DNA of 64,000 nt from Aurantiochytrium sp. KH105 (Eukaryota > Sar > Bigyra > Thraustochytrida > Thraustochytriidae). The stretch lies in assembly GCA_003116975.1 (NCBI GenBank), contig BGKB01000044.1, positions 322,940 to 386,939 on the forward strand, in the 5' to 3' direction. How positions within the stretch are numbered: position 1 is the stretch's first letter; the number at the start of each line of letters is the position of its first letter. Position numbers and translations under genes: made by a program. This document shows, piece by piece, positions 27,412 through 36,559 of this stretch. The notes beneath the pieces are model-generated. The model was not told the origin of the DNA, did no database searches, and was given only the letters and a program-made list of their open reading frames with translations.

Positions 27412-29436
27412 CTACGATGAAGCGTTCAAGCCGGGAGGTTCATCTGTGCCAGCTGCAAAGGCTGAAAAAGCTGTTGGGACTTCGGCATTCGCTTCAACCG
27501 GAGCAGGCGGAGGCGCAGCTCCTGATGCAGGTGCGCTGGCCGCGTCGTCCCCGTTACGCCGATTTTTGGCAGACTGGCGTCTCTCGCGACGCTTCGAAGC
27601 GTAAAAGTGATTCTTTACATCATTGGCGCTGCGGCCTGGCAACTCTCGCGCAATGGCAGCCCAGTGATTTCCATTTTCCTTGTGCAGCACTCGAAACTTT
27701 TCAATCTCCGCCTCCGTCCATTCGCCTCGACGAAGATTGGGCTGAAGCGAATTGAACCAACGTTCGCGACACTGCTTACCAATGCGCCCCGGGAGATATG
27801 GAGCGATCTGGATGGTCCACTTCGTTGGTCCATACTTTTCCACAAGAGAGCGCAGCTTGGCGTCCTCGGCAGGTGTCCAAGATCCACGACCCTTGACGAT
27901 GCTTGGATTAAGAACGTTGTTCCAGTGTCGGGCGCACTGCAGCGCGGTACGACGCGGCATGTCCTTGGCGATAAGATTCCAGTCCCCTGTTCCATGAGTC
28001 GTCACAAGGTCGAGGAGCACTGCGCCTTCTGCTGCGTCCCAGCGCAAGTCTTGCTCTGCATCCTCTTCCTCCTCTTGTCCGAGGGCGCTTTCCCCTGGCG
28101 GAGGAACGATAAAGGCGGCAAAGGCGTTGGTGTTTCCAGTCGCTTCCTGGCCTTGGTCCTTGTCTCCACTCTCGTCCGAAGTCATGCCACTTCTCTTGCC
28201 ACGTGCTGCATGCGTCTGCGTATCCGCAGTAGTGCCCGTCTTTTGTGCCTTACGAGAGCCCGGGGGCGGAGGCGGCCCTGCGTCTGCCCCGTCGTCGCCA
28301 TCTTTTCGTGCACGCTTCCCCAAAGATGTCGCTGCTCCAGCTGCAAAGGAAGAACCAGGAGCATAGGTTTCCTCGCCATCGCCTTGACTAGCGTACACAC
28401 CACTGACCACTTGCATGCGGGTCTTTAGCCGTCGTTGCGAAGCGTACCAGTGGTTTTTCACATCGTTATCACTACGCCCGGGCAGCTTCCTCGCGATGAG
28501 CGACCAGCGGTTCCCCACGCGCTGATGCGTTTCGATAAGAGTGCGTTCCTCCTCTGGAGACCATGGGCCACGCTTGAGGTCTGGATCCAGATGGTTGCGC
28601 CAGCGCTCGCGACACTGCTTCCCTGTGCGGTTCGGAAAGTGGTTTGCGATGAAACTTGACCAGTTCTGAGGCCCATGCATGCCAACAACCTTGCGCAGAT
28701 TCGCGTCCTCGGCTGCGGTCCACGAGCCTTTTGTCACAGGTGGAATCGCGGACATTTTCCTCCAGTGTGCCCTGCACTCAGCCTCTGTGCGGTCCGGCAA
28801 GAAGCGAGCAATCTTATCCCATTCCTTGCCTTCATAGTGATTAACGGTTGTGCGCAGTACTTGCTCTTCGATGTCGGCCCAGGGAGGTCTTCCCGAAGCG
28901 ATGGCTTCGGCTTCTTGAAGGGTCAGGCCAGTTGACTCCCCGTCAATCATGTCCCTGTTCTCGTTTCCTCCGCCCTCGAGCTGATCGTCGTCTTCCCCTG
29001 TCGGGGTTCTCCTGTTGTTTTGGGACTCTGCATCTTTTGTGTTGTTATTGTCATCATCATCGTCTTCGTCGCTGTCGTCGTCGTCGACGTCTCCATTGTG
29101 ACCAGCTATATTATCGAGACGTGCTTTTTCAGCGTCTCTATGCCCCTCGTCTTGGTTCTCGTTGTCAGCGTCTTGTTGCGCGCCTCCATGCGTGTCCTCT
29201 GGCAACAGCGCTGCGTCCGCACTCGCGTCCATGTCCTCCTCGCCGCCCTCTGCGTGCGCCGTCTCATACGCTCGGCTCCTCTTTTGCGTGCCGTTTTGTT
29301 TCTGCTGCTGCCCTCCTCGCCCCTTCTGCGTCTGCGTCTGCGCCTGCGCCTGCGTCTGCGCCCCGCCGTCGCCGTCTTCGTCGCCGTCCTCGGCCCTGGC
29401 CTTCGCCCTGGTCCTCGCGTCCTGCGCGCTCATCAT
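27412..29436 (-). CDS. MYB-type DNA-binding protein with six MYB repeats (two R1R2R3 sets)
   Basis: 674 residues from the MM at 29436. The longer frame upstream is basic low-complexity and probably 5' UTR. Residues 1-180 are acidic and Gln-rich. The first set of MYB repeats is R1 at about 185-228 (a diverged first Trp context, EEQVLRTTVNHYEGKEWDKIA), R2 at 236-285 (GSWTAAEDANLRKVV...NRTGKQCRERWRNHL) and R3 at 288-335 (GPWSPEEERTLIETH...GRSDNDVKNHWYAS). A disordered linker of about 125 residues follows. The second set is R1 at 464-508, R2 at 516-565 (GSWTPAEDAKLRSLV...GRIGKQCRERWFNSL) and R3 at 570-617 (GEWTEAEIEKFRVLH...GRSANDVKNHFYAS). R2 and R3 carry the GKQCRERW and NDVKNH recognition-helix motifs of c-MYB type proteins. 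It is probably a nuclear transcription factor. The duplicated three-repeat layout is unusual. Confidence 0.9.
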   Translation of the reverse strand: MMSAQDARTRAKARAEDGDEDGDGGAQTQAQAQTQTQKGRGGQQQKQNGTQKRSRAYETAHAEGGEEDMDASADAALLPEDTHGGAQQDADNENQDEGHRDAEKARLDNIAGHNGDVDDDDSDEDDDDDNNNTKDAESQNNRRTPTGEDDDQLEGGGNENRDMIDGESTGLTLQEAEAIASGRPPWADIEEQVLRTTVNHYEGKEWDKIARFLPDRTEAECRAHWRKMSAIPPVTKGSWTAAEDANLRKVVGMHGPQNWSSFIANHFPNRTGKQCRERWRNHLDPDLKRGPWSPEEERTLIETHQRVGNRWSLIARKLPGRSDNDVKNHWYASQRRLKTRMQVVSGVYASQGDGEETYAPGSSFAAGAATSLGKRARKDGDDGADAGPPPPPGSRKAQKTGTTADTQTHAARGKRSGMTSDESGDKDQGQEATGNTNAFAAFIVPPPGESALGQEEEEDAEQDLRWDAAEGAVLLDLVTTHGTGDWNLIAKDMPRRTALQCARHWNNVLNPSIVKGRGSWTPAEDAKLRSLVEKYGPTKWTIQIAPYLPGRIGKQCRERWFNSLQPNLRRGEWTEAEIEKFRVLHKENGNHWAAIARELPGRSANDVKNHFYASKRRERRQSAKNRRNGDDAASAPASGAAPPPAPVEANAEVPTAFSAFAAGTDEPPGLNASS

Positions 29437-30232
29437 GCGTCTTGCGTCCGCGTCCGCGCGCCGCCGGCTCCGGCCCTTCCGGCGTCCTGCGAGCGCGTCC
29501 CGAGGGCGCCGCGCGCTCTGCGGCCGCCGGCCTCGCGCCCGCGCTGTGCCGCGCCTCGCGCTGCTGCGTTGCTGTGCTCCGGTCGCGGGGCTCGCCCGGC
29601 TCGGCTTGGCTCGCTCGCTTTGCTGCTCTGCCTCGCCTCTCTTTTTTCCACGCCTGCTTGCCCCTGCGAAACCGACGCCGTCGTTGCGTCGGTTAGCCCT
29701 GCCCACCCATTCCTTCTTTCTTTCTTTCTTTTTAGGCCCTACTTGCTTTCTTTTGTGGTTTTTTCCCTCGTGTCGGGCTTCGACCCTCGCGGGCGCGACG
29801 AGCTGCCGCTGGAGAGAAGGCGCGTCTGAGCCCGCTCGAGCGCGTGGGCGGCGACGCCGGGAAGGAAAGGCGAGGCTCGCCGCTGTCGAAAGGACGGATC
29901 TTTGTGTGACGCAAATTGGCAACCTCGACGTGATCTTCAAGGCCCGGGACTCCGGGAGCCGAGGCTCGAAACGGCCATAACGGCCTCGGCCTAACAAACA
30001 CCGTTCTACGTTACTACTATCGGTCATCATTCTCTTTTCTTTAGTCCAGAGAGCTTGCTTGCCTACGTGCTGGTAAATCAGATGATGCGATGTTTTCCAT
30101 GGAATTTCCATTCCACATCAAGGCGTTCATACGACGCATCAGTTTACGTAGGACCCCCCTTTTTTTTGGAGATAATTTGTCGTCAGTGGTGGTGGCGCTC
30201 AGAAAAGACAGTCTTGTTTGCTTTTAGATTTT
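29437..30232. other. Region upstream of the MYB gene
   Basis: Holds the 5' flank of the MYB gene, an A/G-rich stretch near 29715-29735 on the minus strand, and the 3' flank of the next minus-strand gene. The long MYB-phase frame here encodes only Arg/Ala/Ser-rich sequence and I do not call it coding. Confidence 0.5.
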
Positions 30233-31258
30233 CTAGTGCGAAGACACGGTCTCCGAAATCCACTTGTTGGTGATTTGCATAGCTTCCTCGAGAGGCGTAG
30301 ACTTGAAATCGGGGAAACGAGCCTCAAAGTCGGCAGCACTCACAGTGAAATCTTCCTTCCACATGTACATGGTGTCGCGGAGACCGTCGACTGTCTCTGA
30401 GAAGAATGATAGCATCGTCAAGAGCGCGCCGTCCGAAAGAGCCATATACTTGAGCTTGCCTTCGTGCGGTTTGTCGTTGATCCGATAAATGTCACGCAAC
30501 CAGTCAAGAACACTCCTGTCGGGCAGTGTTGGCGGCGCGTGCCAGGCGCGGCCCCAGGTATCAGGGTTTTCCGCCACCAGCACGATGGCCCGGGCGATAT
30601 CCGGGACAAAGGTTTGCGAGTGGATCGTCGTCGGATCGCCGAGAAGAGACGGCTTTTTTCCTTTGACGACATCCGTCCAGATGAGATTGAGCGCGCTGGC
30701 GTTGACGCGGGGCCCAAAGAAATCAGAGGCACGCACAAGAGCCAGCTTGGCGTCGCCGGCCTCGCTTGCAGCTAGAAATTGGCGCTCGATGGCCGCGCGC
30801 ACCTCCGGCTTCGAGTTTGTTCCGCCGGCCAGAAATTCCGTATCTTGCTCACGAAGCGGCATGCGCGCCATGCCAGGCTGGCCAAACATGTAAAGGTTGT
30901 CCATGAATATGAGGGGCACACTTGTCTGCTTGCACGCGAGCAGCAGCCGGTCAGCAATCTTTGGCCACCCAGGTCCCCAGGACTTGACATGGTAGCGCGG
31001 AAGGCCAATGCAAGAGAAGAGAATGTCCGGTTTGACGTTCTCGCAGATCTTAGCCAGATCGTCTTCTTTGCCCTTGACCATGTCAAGCGGCACCACTTCG
31101 ATCGAGCTCGAGTTGCTTGTCGGCAAGCCCGCAAGGCGGCCGCTACGGCTCGTCAGCACGATGCGCGACGATTTCGCTCCCGCAAGAATTTCATCGAGGA
31201 CGGCCCGTCCAATGGCGCCTCCAGCGCCCACAATGACGACGGTATTCCAGGCCGGCAT
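30233..31258 (-). CDS. NAD(P)-binding Rossmann-fold protein, atypical SDR / epimerase-like
   Basis: 341 residues from the ATG at 31258. The N-terminus TVVIVGAGGAIGRAVLDEIL carries the GxGGxxG dinucleotide-binding loop, followed by a basic turn (LTSRSGR) that would favour NADP. DILFSCIG at the end of beta4 is typical of extended and atypical short-chain dehydrogenase/NmrA/epimerase proteins. The Tyr-containing stretch MDNLYMFGQPG resembles the epimerase YxxxG region, though no clear YxxxK catalytic pair is visible in it. ALVRASDFFGPRV and SQTFVPDIARAIVLVAENP match the epimerase substrate-side blocks. Substrate unknown. It is the second of two minus-strand genes in a row and is divergent from the SUFU-like gene. 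Confidence 0.8.
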   Translation of the reverse strand: MPAWNTVVIVGAGGAIGRAVLDEILAGAKSSRIVLTSRSGRLAGLPTSNSSSIEVVPLDMVKGKEDDLAKICENVKPDILFSCIGLPRYHVKSWGPGWPKIADRLLLACKQTSVPLIFMDNLYMFGQPGMARMPLREQDTEFLAGGTNSKPEVRAAIERQFLAASEAGDAKLALVRASDFFGPRVNASALNLIWTDVVKGKKPSLLGDPTTIHSQTFVPDIARAIVLVAENPDTWGRAWHAPPTLPDRSVLDWLRDIYRINDKPHEGKLKYMALSDGALLTMLSFFSETVDGLRDTMYMWKEDFTVSAADFEARFPDFKSTPLEEAMQITNKWISETVSSH

Positions 31259-32500
31259 CTTTCGTCGTCGTCTTCTTTCTTCTTCTTCTTCTTGTTCTCC
31301 TTCTCTGCTTTGTCAACGCGTCGTTCCTCTTAGGCTTGATAGCAGTCGAGCGAGCTGCCTTGCCGTAGCCGTCCACGACCTTTCCAATTCGGGGTTTGCT
31401 TTGGATACATTCAGTTCTGCTGCGGACGTCCACGCGTCCCGGACTTGGCCGGCAGACTGAATCTTGCTCAGCTTTACCAGCATGGCAGATGGGCGCCGTG
31501 GCGCCGCAGTGCAGCCGTGGCCGGCGAGATTCGCTTGATTAGCTTTTATTCTACGATGCCCACGTCTTCGCAAGAAGAGCTTTACGGTCATGCTTCCTCC
31601 CGGACCCTGGACCTCCGGACCCTGGTCTGTCTGACGGCTTGCAGGCCGCAGCCGCGGCCGTTCCCGCCGCGCGCACACCGTGCGAGTCGGGGCAGTGCGC
31701 GCGCACCCCTGGGAACAGCTCCGACACGCGCGTCCGGGCGCCTCCCGGGTCTCCCGTGCACAAGTTTTAGTTCTCGACCATGAAGAATATCTGTATGGGA
31801 AACTAGTTTCGCACTACGAGACGCGGCTCGGTCCGCTCGACGTGTGCACCGTGCACGCGCCGCTGCTCGGAGATCGTTGCAGCTCTACCGGGCTGCGACC
31901 GCGACACGCGACGAGCCCGGCACGCCCGTGCAGAGTAATACTAGCAACCAGGTAGTAAATCTTGAGTGCCTGCACACTCCTCGCGTCCGAGCGGCGGCAG
32001 CAGCAGCAGCAGCAACAGCAGTTTGGGGCACGCACGGTCGTCCGCGAGCGGCGTGCGCTTGTGCGAGGTCTCGCACGAGTACGAGCGCACGCACAGCCGC
32101 CCCGAGACGCGCACGAGTGCACGCAGTCCCGGAACGTCGCGACCGAGGGGTGGCCGTCAACACGCACGTGTTCGCAGGTCGACAACCAGCCTCTCGCACC
32201 AGACCAGGCCGCGCAGCAGAGTCAGCCATTGACTGACATTCGGACGAGGTGAAGCTTGCTATCCCGGCAGGCAAAACGCCAAGGCGGCTCTGACGCGCAC
32301 GCGTGTTGTGCGCAGGAGGCAAGAGGCGGCAGACCCCACTCCCCCGCGCGGGCACGCTCGCTCGCACGTACGCTCGCACGCACGCACGCACGCACGCTCG
32401 AATCGCTTGGAGGCGCGAACGGAAGCGCGGAAGCCCGGAAGCGTGTAAGCACGGAAGCGCTGCACGCGACCCGAGAGACGGAGCAGCAAAAGCTAAGAGG
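31259..32500. other. Divergent promoter region, 1.2 kb
   Basis: Between the Rossmann protein (minus) and the SUFU-like gene (plus). Contains a CAG-rich patch (about 31994-32020) and a CGCA tract (about 32368-32400). Several frames are open on both strands because the DNA is GC-rich; none shows a domain. Confidence 0.55.
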
Positions 32501-33355
32501 ATGGGCTCGTCGAAGTCGAAGTCTGCGACAGCGCGTGGGCCGAGCGTCGCCGCGCTCCATGTCGAGAACACCAAAGACGCCTCCGACTGGAGGTTCTCGA
32601 CGCCGGTTATCAGGTTCTACGAGGATAACTTTGACGTTATCAAGGAAAAGCCTCTCGGAGAGGAGTTTGAGGAGTTTGATGTCGGATCGACCACGTGCAG
32701 CATCGGCGTCATGATCATGCGCTCAGAGGACGAGTTCATCTATGCGACCACAGGCTTCGGAAACATGGTCCTTCTCGAAGAGAAGGAACAAGGGATTCCC
32801 CGCGAAAAGCGCAATCACGGCTTTGAGCTCGTGTTTCGCTTGCCCATTCCCGAGGAGCAAAAGAACGACGTGAGCAATATGGTCCTTCCCGCGTGGCCCG
32901 TAGATCTTCTGCTGCGGATCTGTGCGGAGAAAGTCGACGACCCTATGCCCCCTGTCGAGCCGACGCAGCGCGTACTCATCAATCAAGAGCAGATCCCGGA
33001 AAGCCACGAGAAATTTGATCAGATTACCACACGCCATTTCTTTTACGCTCTCGCAGACAAGGAGGAAGACGCTCCATTCAATCGTACGCTTGAAGACGCG
33101 CACGGCAAGGTCCGCTTTCTTTTCCTCTGTGGGCTCACGGCGCAAGAGCGATTTTGGGCCAAGAACCATGGCCTTTCGGCGCTAGAAACCAAGATGCGTG
33201 AAGTTTCAGCCGCCTGCAGCGAAGCTGCTGACGACGCCGAAGACGCGGAAGCTTCGTTCACCTTTGGTCTGAACGATCTTTACAGAGAGAGCGTCGTGCA
33301 GCGCCGGACCATCTTTCGCAGCGTTCGTTTGAACAAGCCCTCCGAAGTCCAGTGA
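32501..33355 (+). CDS. Suppressor-of-fused (SUFU) domain protein, probably N-myristoylated
   Basis: 284 residues from the ATG at 32501. MGSSKSKS is a good N-myristoylation signal with nearby Lys residues. The body matches the SUFU domain: an N-terminal alpha/beta part, YATTGFGNMVLLEE, then NHGFELVFRLPIPEEQ, which corresponds to the diagnostic GFELTFRL block. A Pro-Trp-Pro helix start (LPAWPVDLLLRICAEKV) follows, then VRFLFLCGLTAQE in the second half. In animals SUFU restrains GLI factors, but SUFU domains are widespread in bacteria and protists, where they act in other, mostly unknown roles. I infer no Hedgehog function here. The upstream part of the frame is GC-rich low complexity and is left out. 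Confidence 0.8.
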   Translation: MGSSKSKSATARGPSVAALHVENTKDASDWRFSTPVIRFYEDNFDVIKEKPLGEEFEEFDVGSTTCSIGVMIMRSEDEFIYATTGFGNMVLLEEKEQGIPREKRNHGFELVFRLPIPEEQKNDVSNMVLPAWPVDLLLRICAEKVDDPMPPVEPTQRVLINQEQIPESHEKFDQITTRHFFYALADKEEDAPFNRTLEDAHGKVRFLFLCGLTAQERFWAKNHGLSALETKMREVSAACSEAADDAEDAEASFTFGLNDLYRESVVQRRTIFRSVRLNKPSEVQ

Positions 33356-34188
33356 AACAGCTAGATTCTTCCTCTTCCTGTCCGTCCGCCTCCTTTTCTG
33401 TTGTTTCTCTGCTGACTGTGTAAACAGGTGGTGCGCCACAATTCTTTCACTCAATCAATCGGTCAATTTTCATCTTTTCGTTGTCTTTTCTTTTGTCTAT
33501 ACCTGGTTCGTTTTTGACAAGCAACTTGCCTCGCGCCTCCATTCATTGATACAAATCCAATCCAGTCTCTCTACCTGAGTAGTGGCTTCAAGGTGGCAGG
33601 CAAGCGCACAGGCCAAGGCATGAGCTTGTCCAAAGCTACCGGTTGGGCATGCATACGAAGTCAAAATCACTCCGCTCCACGCTATTACGCTGGCTTTCAC
33701 GATCCACTGCTTGGCATCGCCCGATGCTCTTTCAAGATCGCAGGGGAGCAAGCTCTCCGACCGGCTCGACGGGGGCGATCTTGGCCGCGTCCTCGCAAAG
33801 CCCCAGAAGGAGCATTGATTAGGATTCTTCCTTTTGACTGTGACCGTCTAGGTAGCGACGGACGAACTTGTGCATGTAATGGATGAAGCAAATAAACGAG
33901 TGAAGGGGCGAACATCATCAAAGTCCAGCGTCCGTTCTCCTGGCGCGATTTGGGTGCAAGACCCACTACTGAGGCTCGATTGAGGGAGAACGCGGGGCGA
34001 ACGAAGATAGGGAATCAAAGGCACAAGAAGGATTGACTACGCGCGGAGAAGCCGGTCGTAGGAATTTCTTTGGCGCGCCTCGACTCACCTCGTCTCGCCC
34101 GAGGTGGAGATCTCGCCTCGTCCGAAGTGGACCCCTCGCCTTACCTCGGCCGTGCTGGACAGGTGAATAGGTGGCCACGAGCCGTGCT
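33356..34188. other. Intergenic, nothing recognised
   Basis: 3' flank of the SUFU-like gene and spacer before the tandem array. No gene seen. Confidence 0.5.
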
Positions 34189-36365
34189 CGTTCGGACCCC
34201 GTTCGTCCGGACTTCGTTCGTCTGGATCCCGTTCTTCCGATTCCGAGGTGCTCTCCTTGCTACCAGCCAGGTGCAACTCTTTTTAAGGTCCGTGGCAGGG
34301 GAAGCGATACAGACTTGCTCGTCATCATTATGATGGTAGCTCCTCACATCTTTTTCTGGTCAAAGTATCTTTTCTCTTTTTTTTTTCTTTTTTTTTTTAT
34401 AAACTCTTTTTCTTGCCTCAATTCCTTGCTCTTTGTAGCATTGAACCAGCCAAATGATAAGGTCTGGACAGCACCCGGGCACCTCCGTTTGTCCTTCGCC
34501 GTGCGTACTTCGAGAGCCACCAAGAGCCACCAGATTCGGACGCGTAGACCAAAACGGATGACGATCTTGTTAATTGAGGGAGTTGAAGGCGAAGAGAGAC
34601 CCCGTTCGTCCGGACCCCGTTCGTCCGGTTCCGAGGTAGTCTCCTTGCTACCAGCCAGGTGAAACTCTTTTTAAGATCCGTGGCAGGGGGAGCGATACAG
34701 ACTTGCTCGTCATCATTATGATGGTGTATAGCTCCTCACATCTTTTTTTTGGTCAGAGTTCACAATATCTTTTCTCTTTAAAACTCCTTTTCTTGCCTCA
34801 ATTCCTTGCTCTTGGAAGCATTGAACCAGCCAAATGATAAGGTTTGGACAGCTCCCGGGCACCCCCGTTTGTCCTTCGCCGTGCGTACTTCGAGAGCCAC
34901 CAAGAGCCACCAGATTCGGACGCGTACACCAAAACGGATGACGATCTTGTCAATTGAGGGAGTTGAAGGCGAAGAGAGACCTCGTTTGTCCGGACGCCGT
35001 TCGTCCGGACGCCGTTCGTCCGGACGCCGTTCGTCCGGACGCCGTTCGTCCGGACCCCGTTCGTCTGGACCCCGTTCGTCCGGTTCCGAGGTGCTCTTCT
35101 TGCTATCAACCAGGTGCAACTCTTACGAAGATTTCTCAATTTCTTGCTCTTTGAAGCATTGAACCAGCCAAATGATAAGGTCTGGACGCTCCCGGGCACC
35201 TCCGTATGTCCTTCGCCGTGCGTACTTCGAGAGCCACCAAGAGCCACCAGATTCGGACGGGTATACCAAAACAGATGGCGATCTTGTCAATCGAGGGAGT
35301 TGAAGACGAAAAGAGAACCTGTTCGTCCGGACCCCGTTCGTCCGGTTCCGAGGTGCTCTCCTTGCTACCAGCCAGATGCATGTCTTACTTAGGATCCGTG
35401 GCAGGGGGAGCGATACAGACCTACTCGTCATGATGATAGCTCCTCAGTGAATGGCTCACGCAATGCACGCATCTTTCTTTCTTTCTTTCTTTTTCTCTTC
35501 TTCTTTTCTCTGTCGCGTTGTTGGGCTGAACAGCTCCGGGCACCTCCGCATGTCCTTTGCCGTGCGTACTTCGAGAGCCACCAAGAGCCACCAGATTCGG
35601 ACGCGTACACCAAAACGGATGACGATCTTGTCAATTGAGGGAGTTGAAGGCGAAGAGAGACCTCGTTTGTCCGGACGCCGTTCGTCCGGACCCCGTTCGT
35701 CCAATCCCCGTTCGTCTGGACCCCGTTCGTCCGGTTCCGAGGTGCTCTCCTTGCTACCAGCCAGGTGCAGGTCTTACTAGGATCCGTGGCAGGGAGAGCG
35801 ATACAGACTCATTCGTCATGATGATAGCTCCTCACATCAGTGAACGGCTCGCACACATCTCTTTTTTTTTTCTCTTCTTCTTTTCTCTGGCTCGTTGTTG
35901 GGCTGAACAGCTCCGGGGCACTTCCACATGTCCTTCGCCGTGCGTACTTTGAGATCCACCGAGAGCCACCAGATTCGGATGCGTACACCAAAGCGGATGA
36001 CGATCTTGTCAATTGAGGGAGTTGAAGGGGAAAAGAGACCCCGTTCGTCCGGACGCCGTTCGTCCAGACGCCGTTCGCCTGGACCCCGTTCGTCCGGTTC
36101 CGAGGTGCTTTCCTTGCTATCAACCAGGTGCAGGCCTTACTTAAGATCCGTGGCAGGGAGAGCGATACAGACTTGCTCGTCATTACCATGATGATAGCTC
36201 CTCAGTGAATGGCTCGCGCGATGCACACAGCTCCTTTTTTCCTCTTCTTCTTTTCTCTGTCTCGTTGTAGGGCTGGGCAGCTCCGGTGCACCTCCGCATG
36301 TCCTTCGCCGTCCGTACTTCGAGAGCGACCAGATTCGGACGCGTATACCGAAATGGATGGCAGTC
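34189..36365. repeat. Tandem array of six imperfect 340-380 bp units (satellite-like)
   Basis: A block beginning GTGCGTACTTCGAGAGCCAC (GTCCGTACTTC in the last unit) recurs at 34501, 34881, 35218, 35562, 35940 and 36310, spaced 380, 337, 344, 378 and 370 bp. Each unit then has a GACGATCTTGTCAATTGAGG block (variant in unit 1), a variable number of a 15-bp GTCCGGACGCCGTTC-type repeat, GGTTCCGAGGTGCTCTCCTT, and a GATCCGTGGCAGGGAGAGCG block. A pyrimidine-rich tract comes last. A partial unit lies at 34189-34360. Units 1-3 share ATTGAACCAGCCAAATGATA; units 4-6 have GTTGTTGGGCTGAACAGCTC instead, so there are two subtypes. Frames stay open across the units on both strands, but no known domain is encoded. 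The array may be expressed or may be plain satellite DNA. Confidence 0.88.
34988..35084. repeat. 15-bp minisatellite inside an array unit
   Basis: GTCCGGACGCCGTTC and close variants repeated about six times. The period is a multiple of three, so copy-number changes keep the reading frame. The copy number differs between the large units (two in unit 1, about six in unit 2). Confidence 0.9.
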
Positions 36366-36559
36366 TGTAGTGGGCCGGGAACCGGATATGCTCGCGGGCA
36401 ATCGGACATGCATGAAGCGAGCGAACGAGCGAGCGAGCGAGCGAGCGAGCGAAGCAAACCCGAATTGCCAGAAAACCCTCCAAAGAAAGCGAGCTCGACA
36501 CCGCAAGGCGTGGCACTGCAAGACACGAATCAGCGGCCGCTCCTTGCGGGCACAGGACC

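Noticed and set aside
34189-36365. CRISPR-like reading of the 15-bp and 350-bp repeats
   Set aside because: The repeats are contiguous or imperfect without unique spacers, and the genome is eukaryotic.
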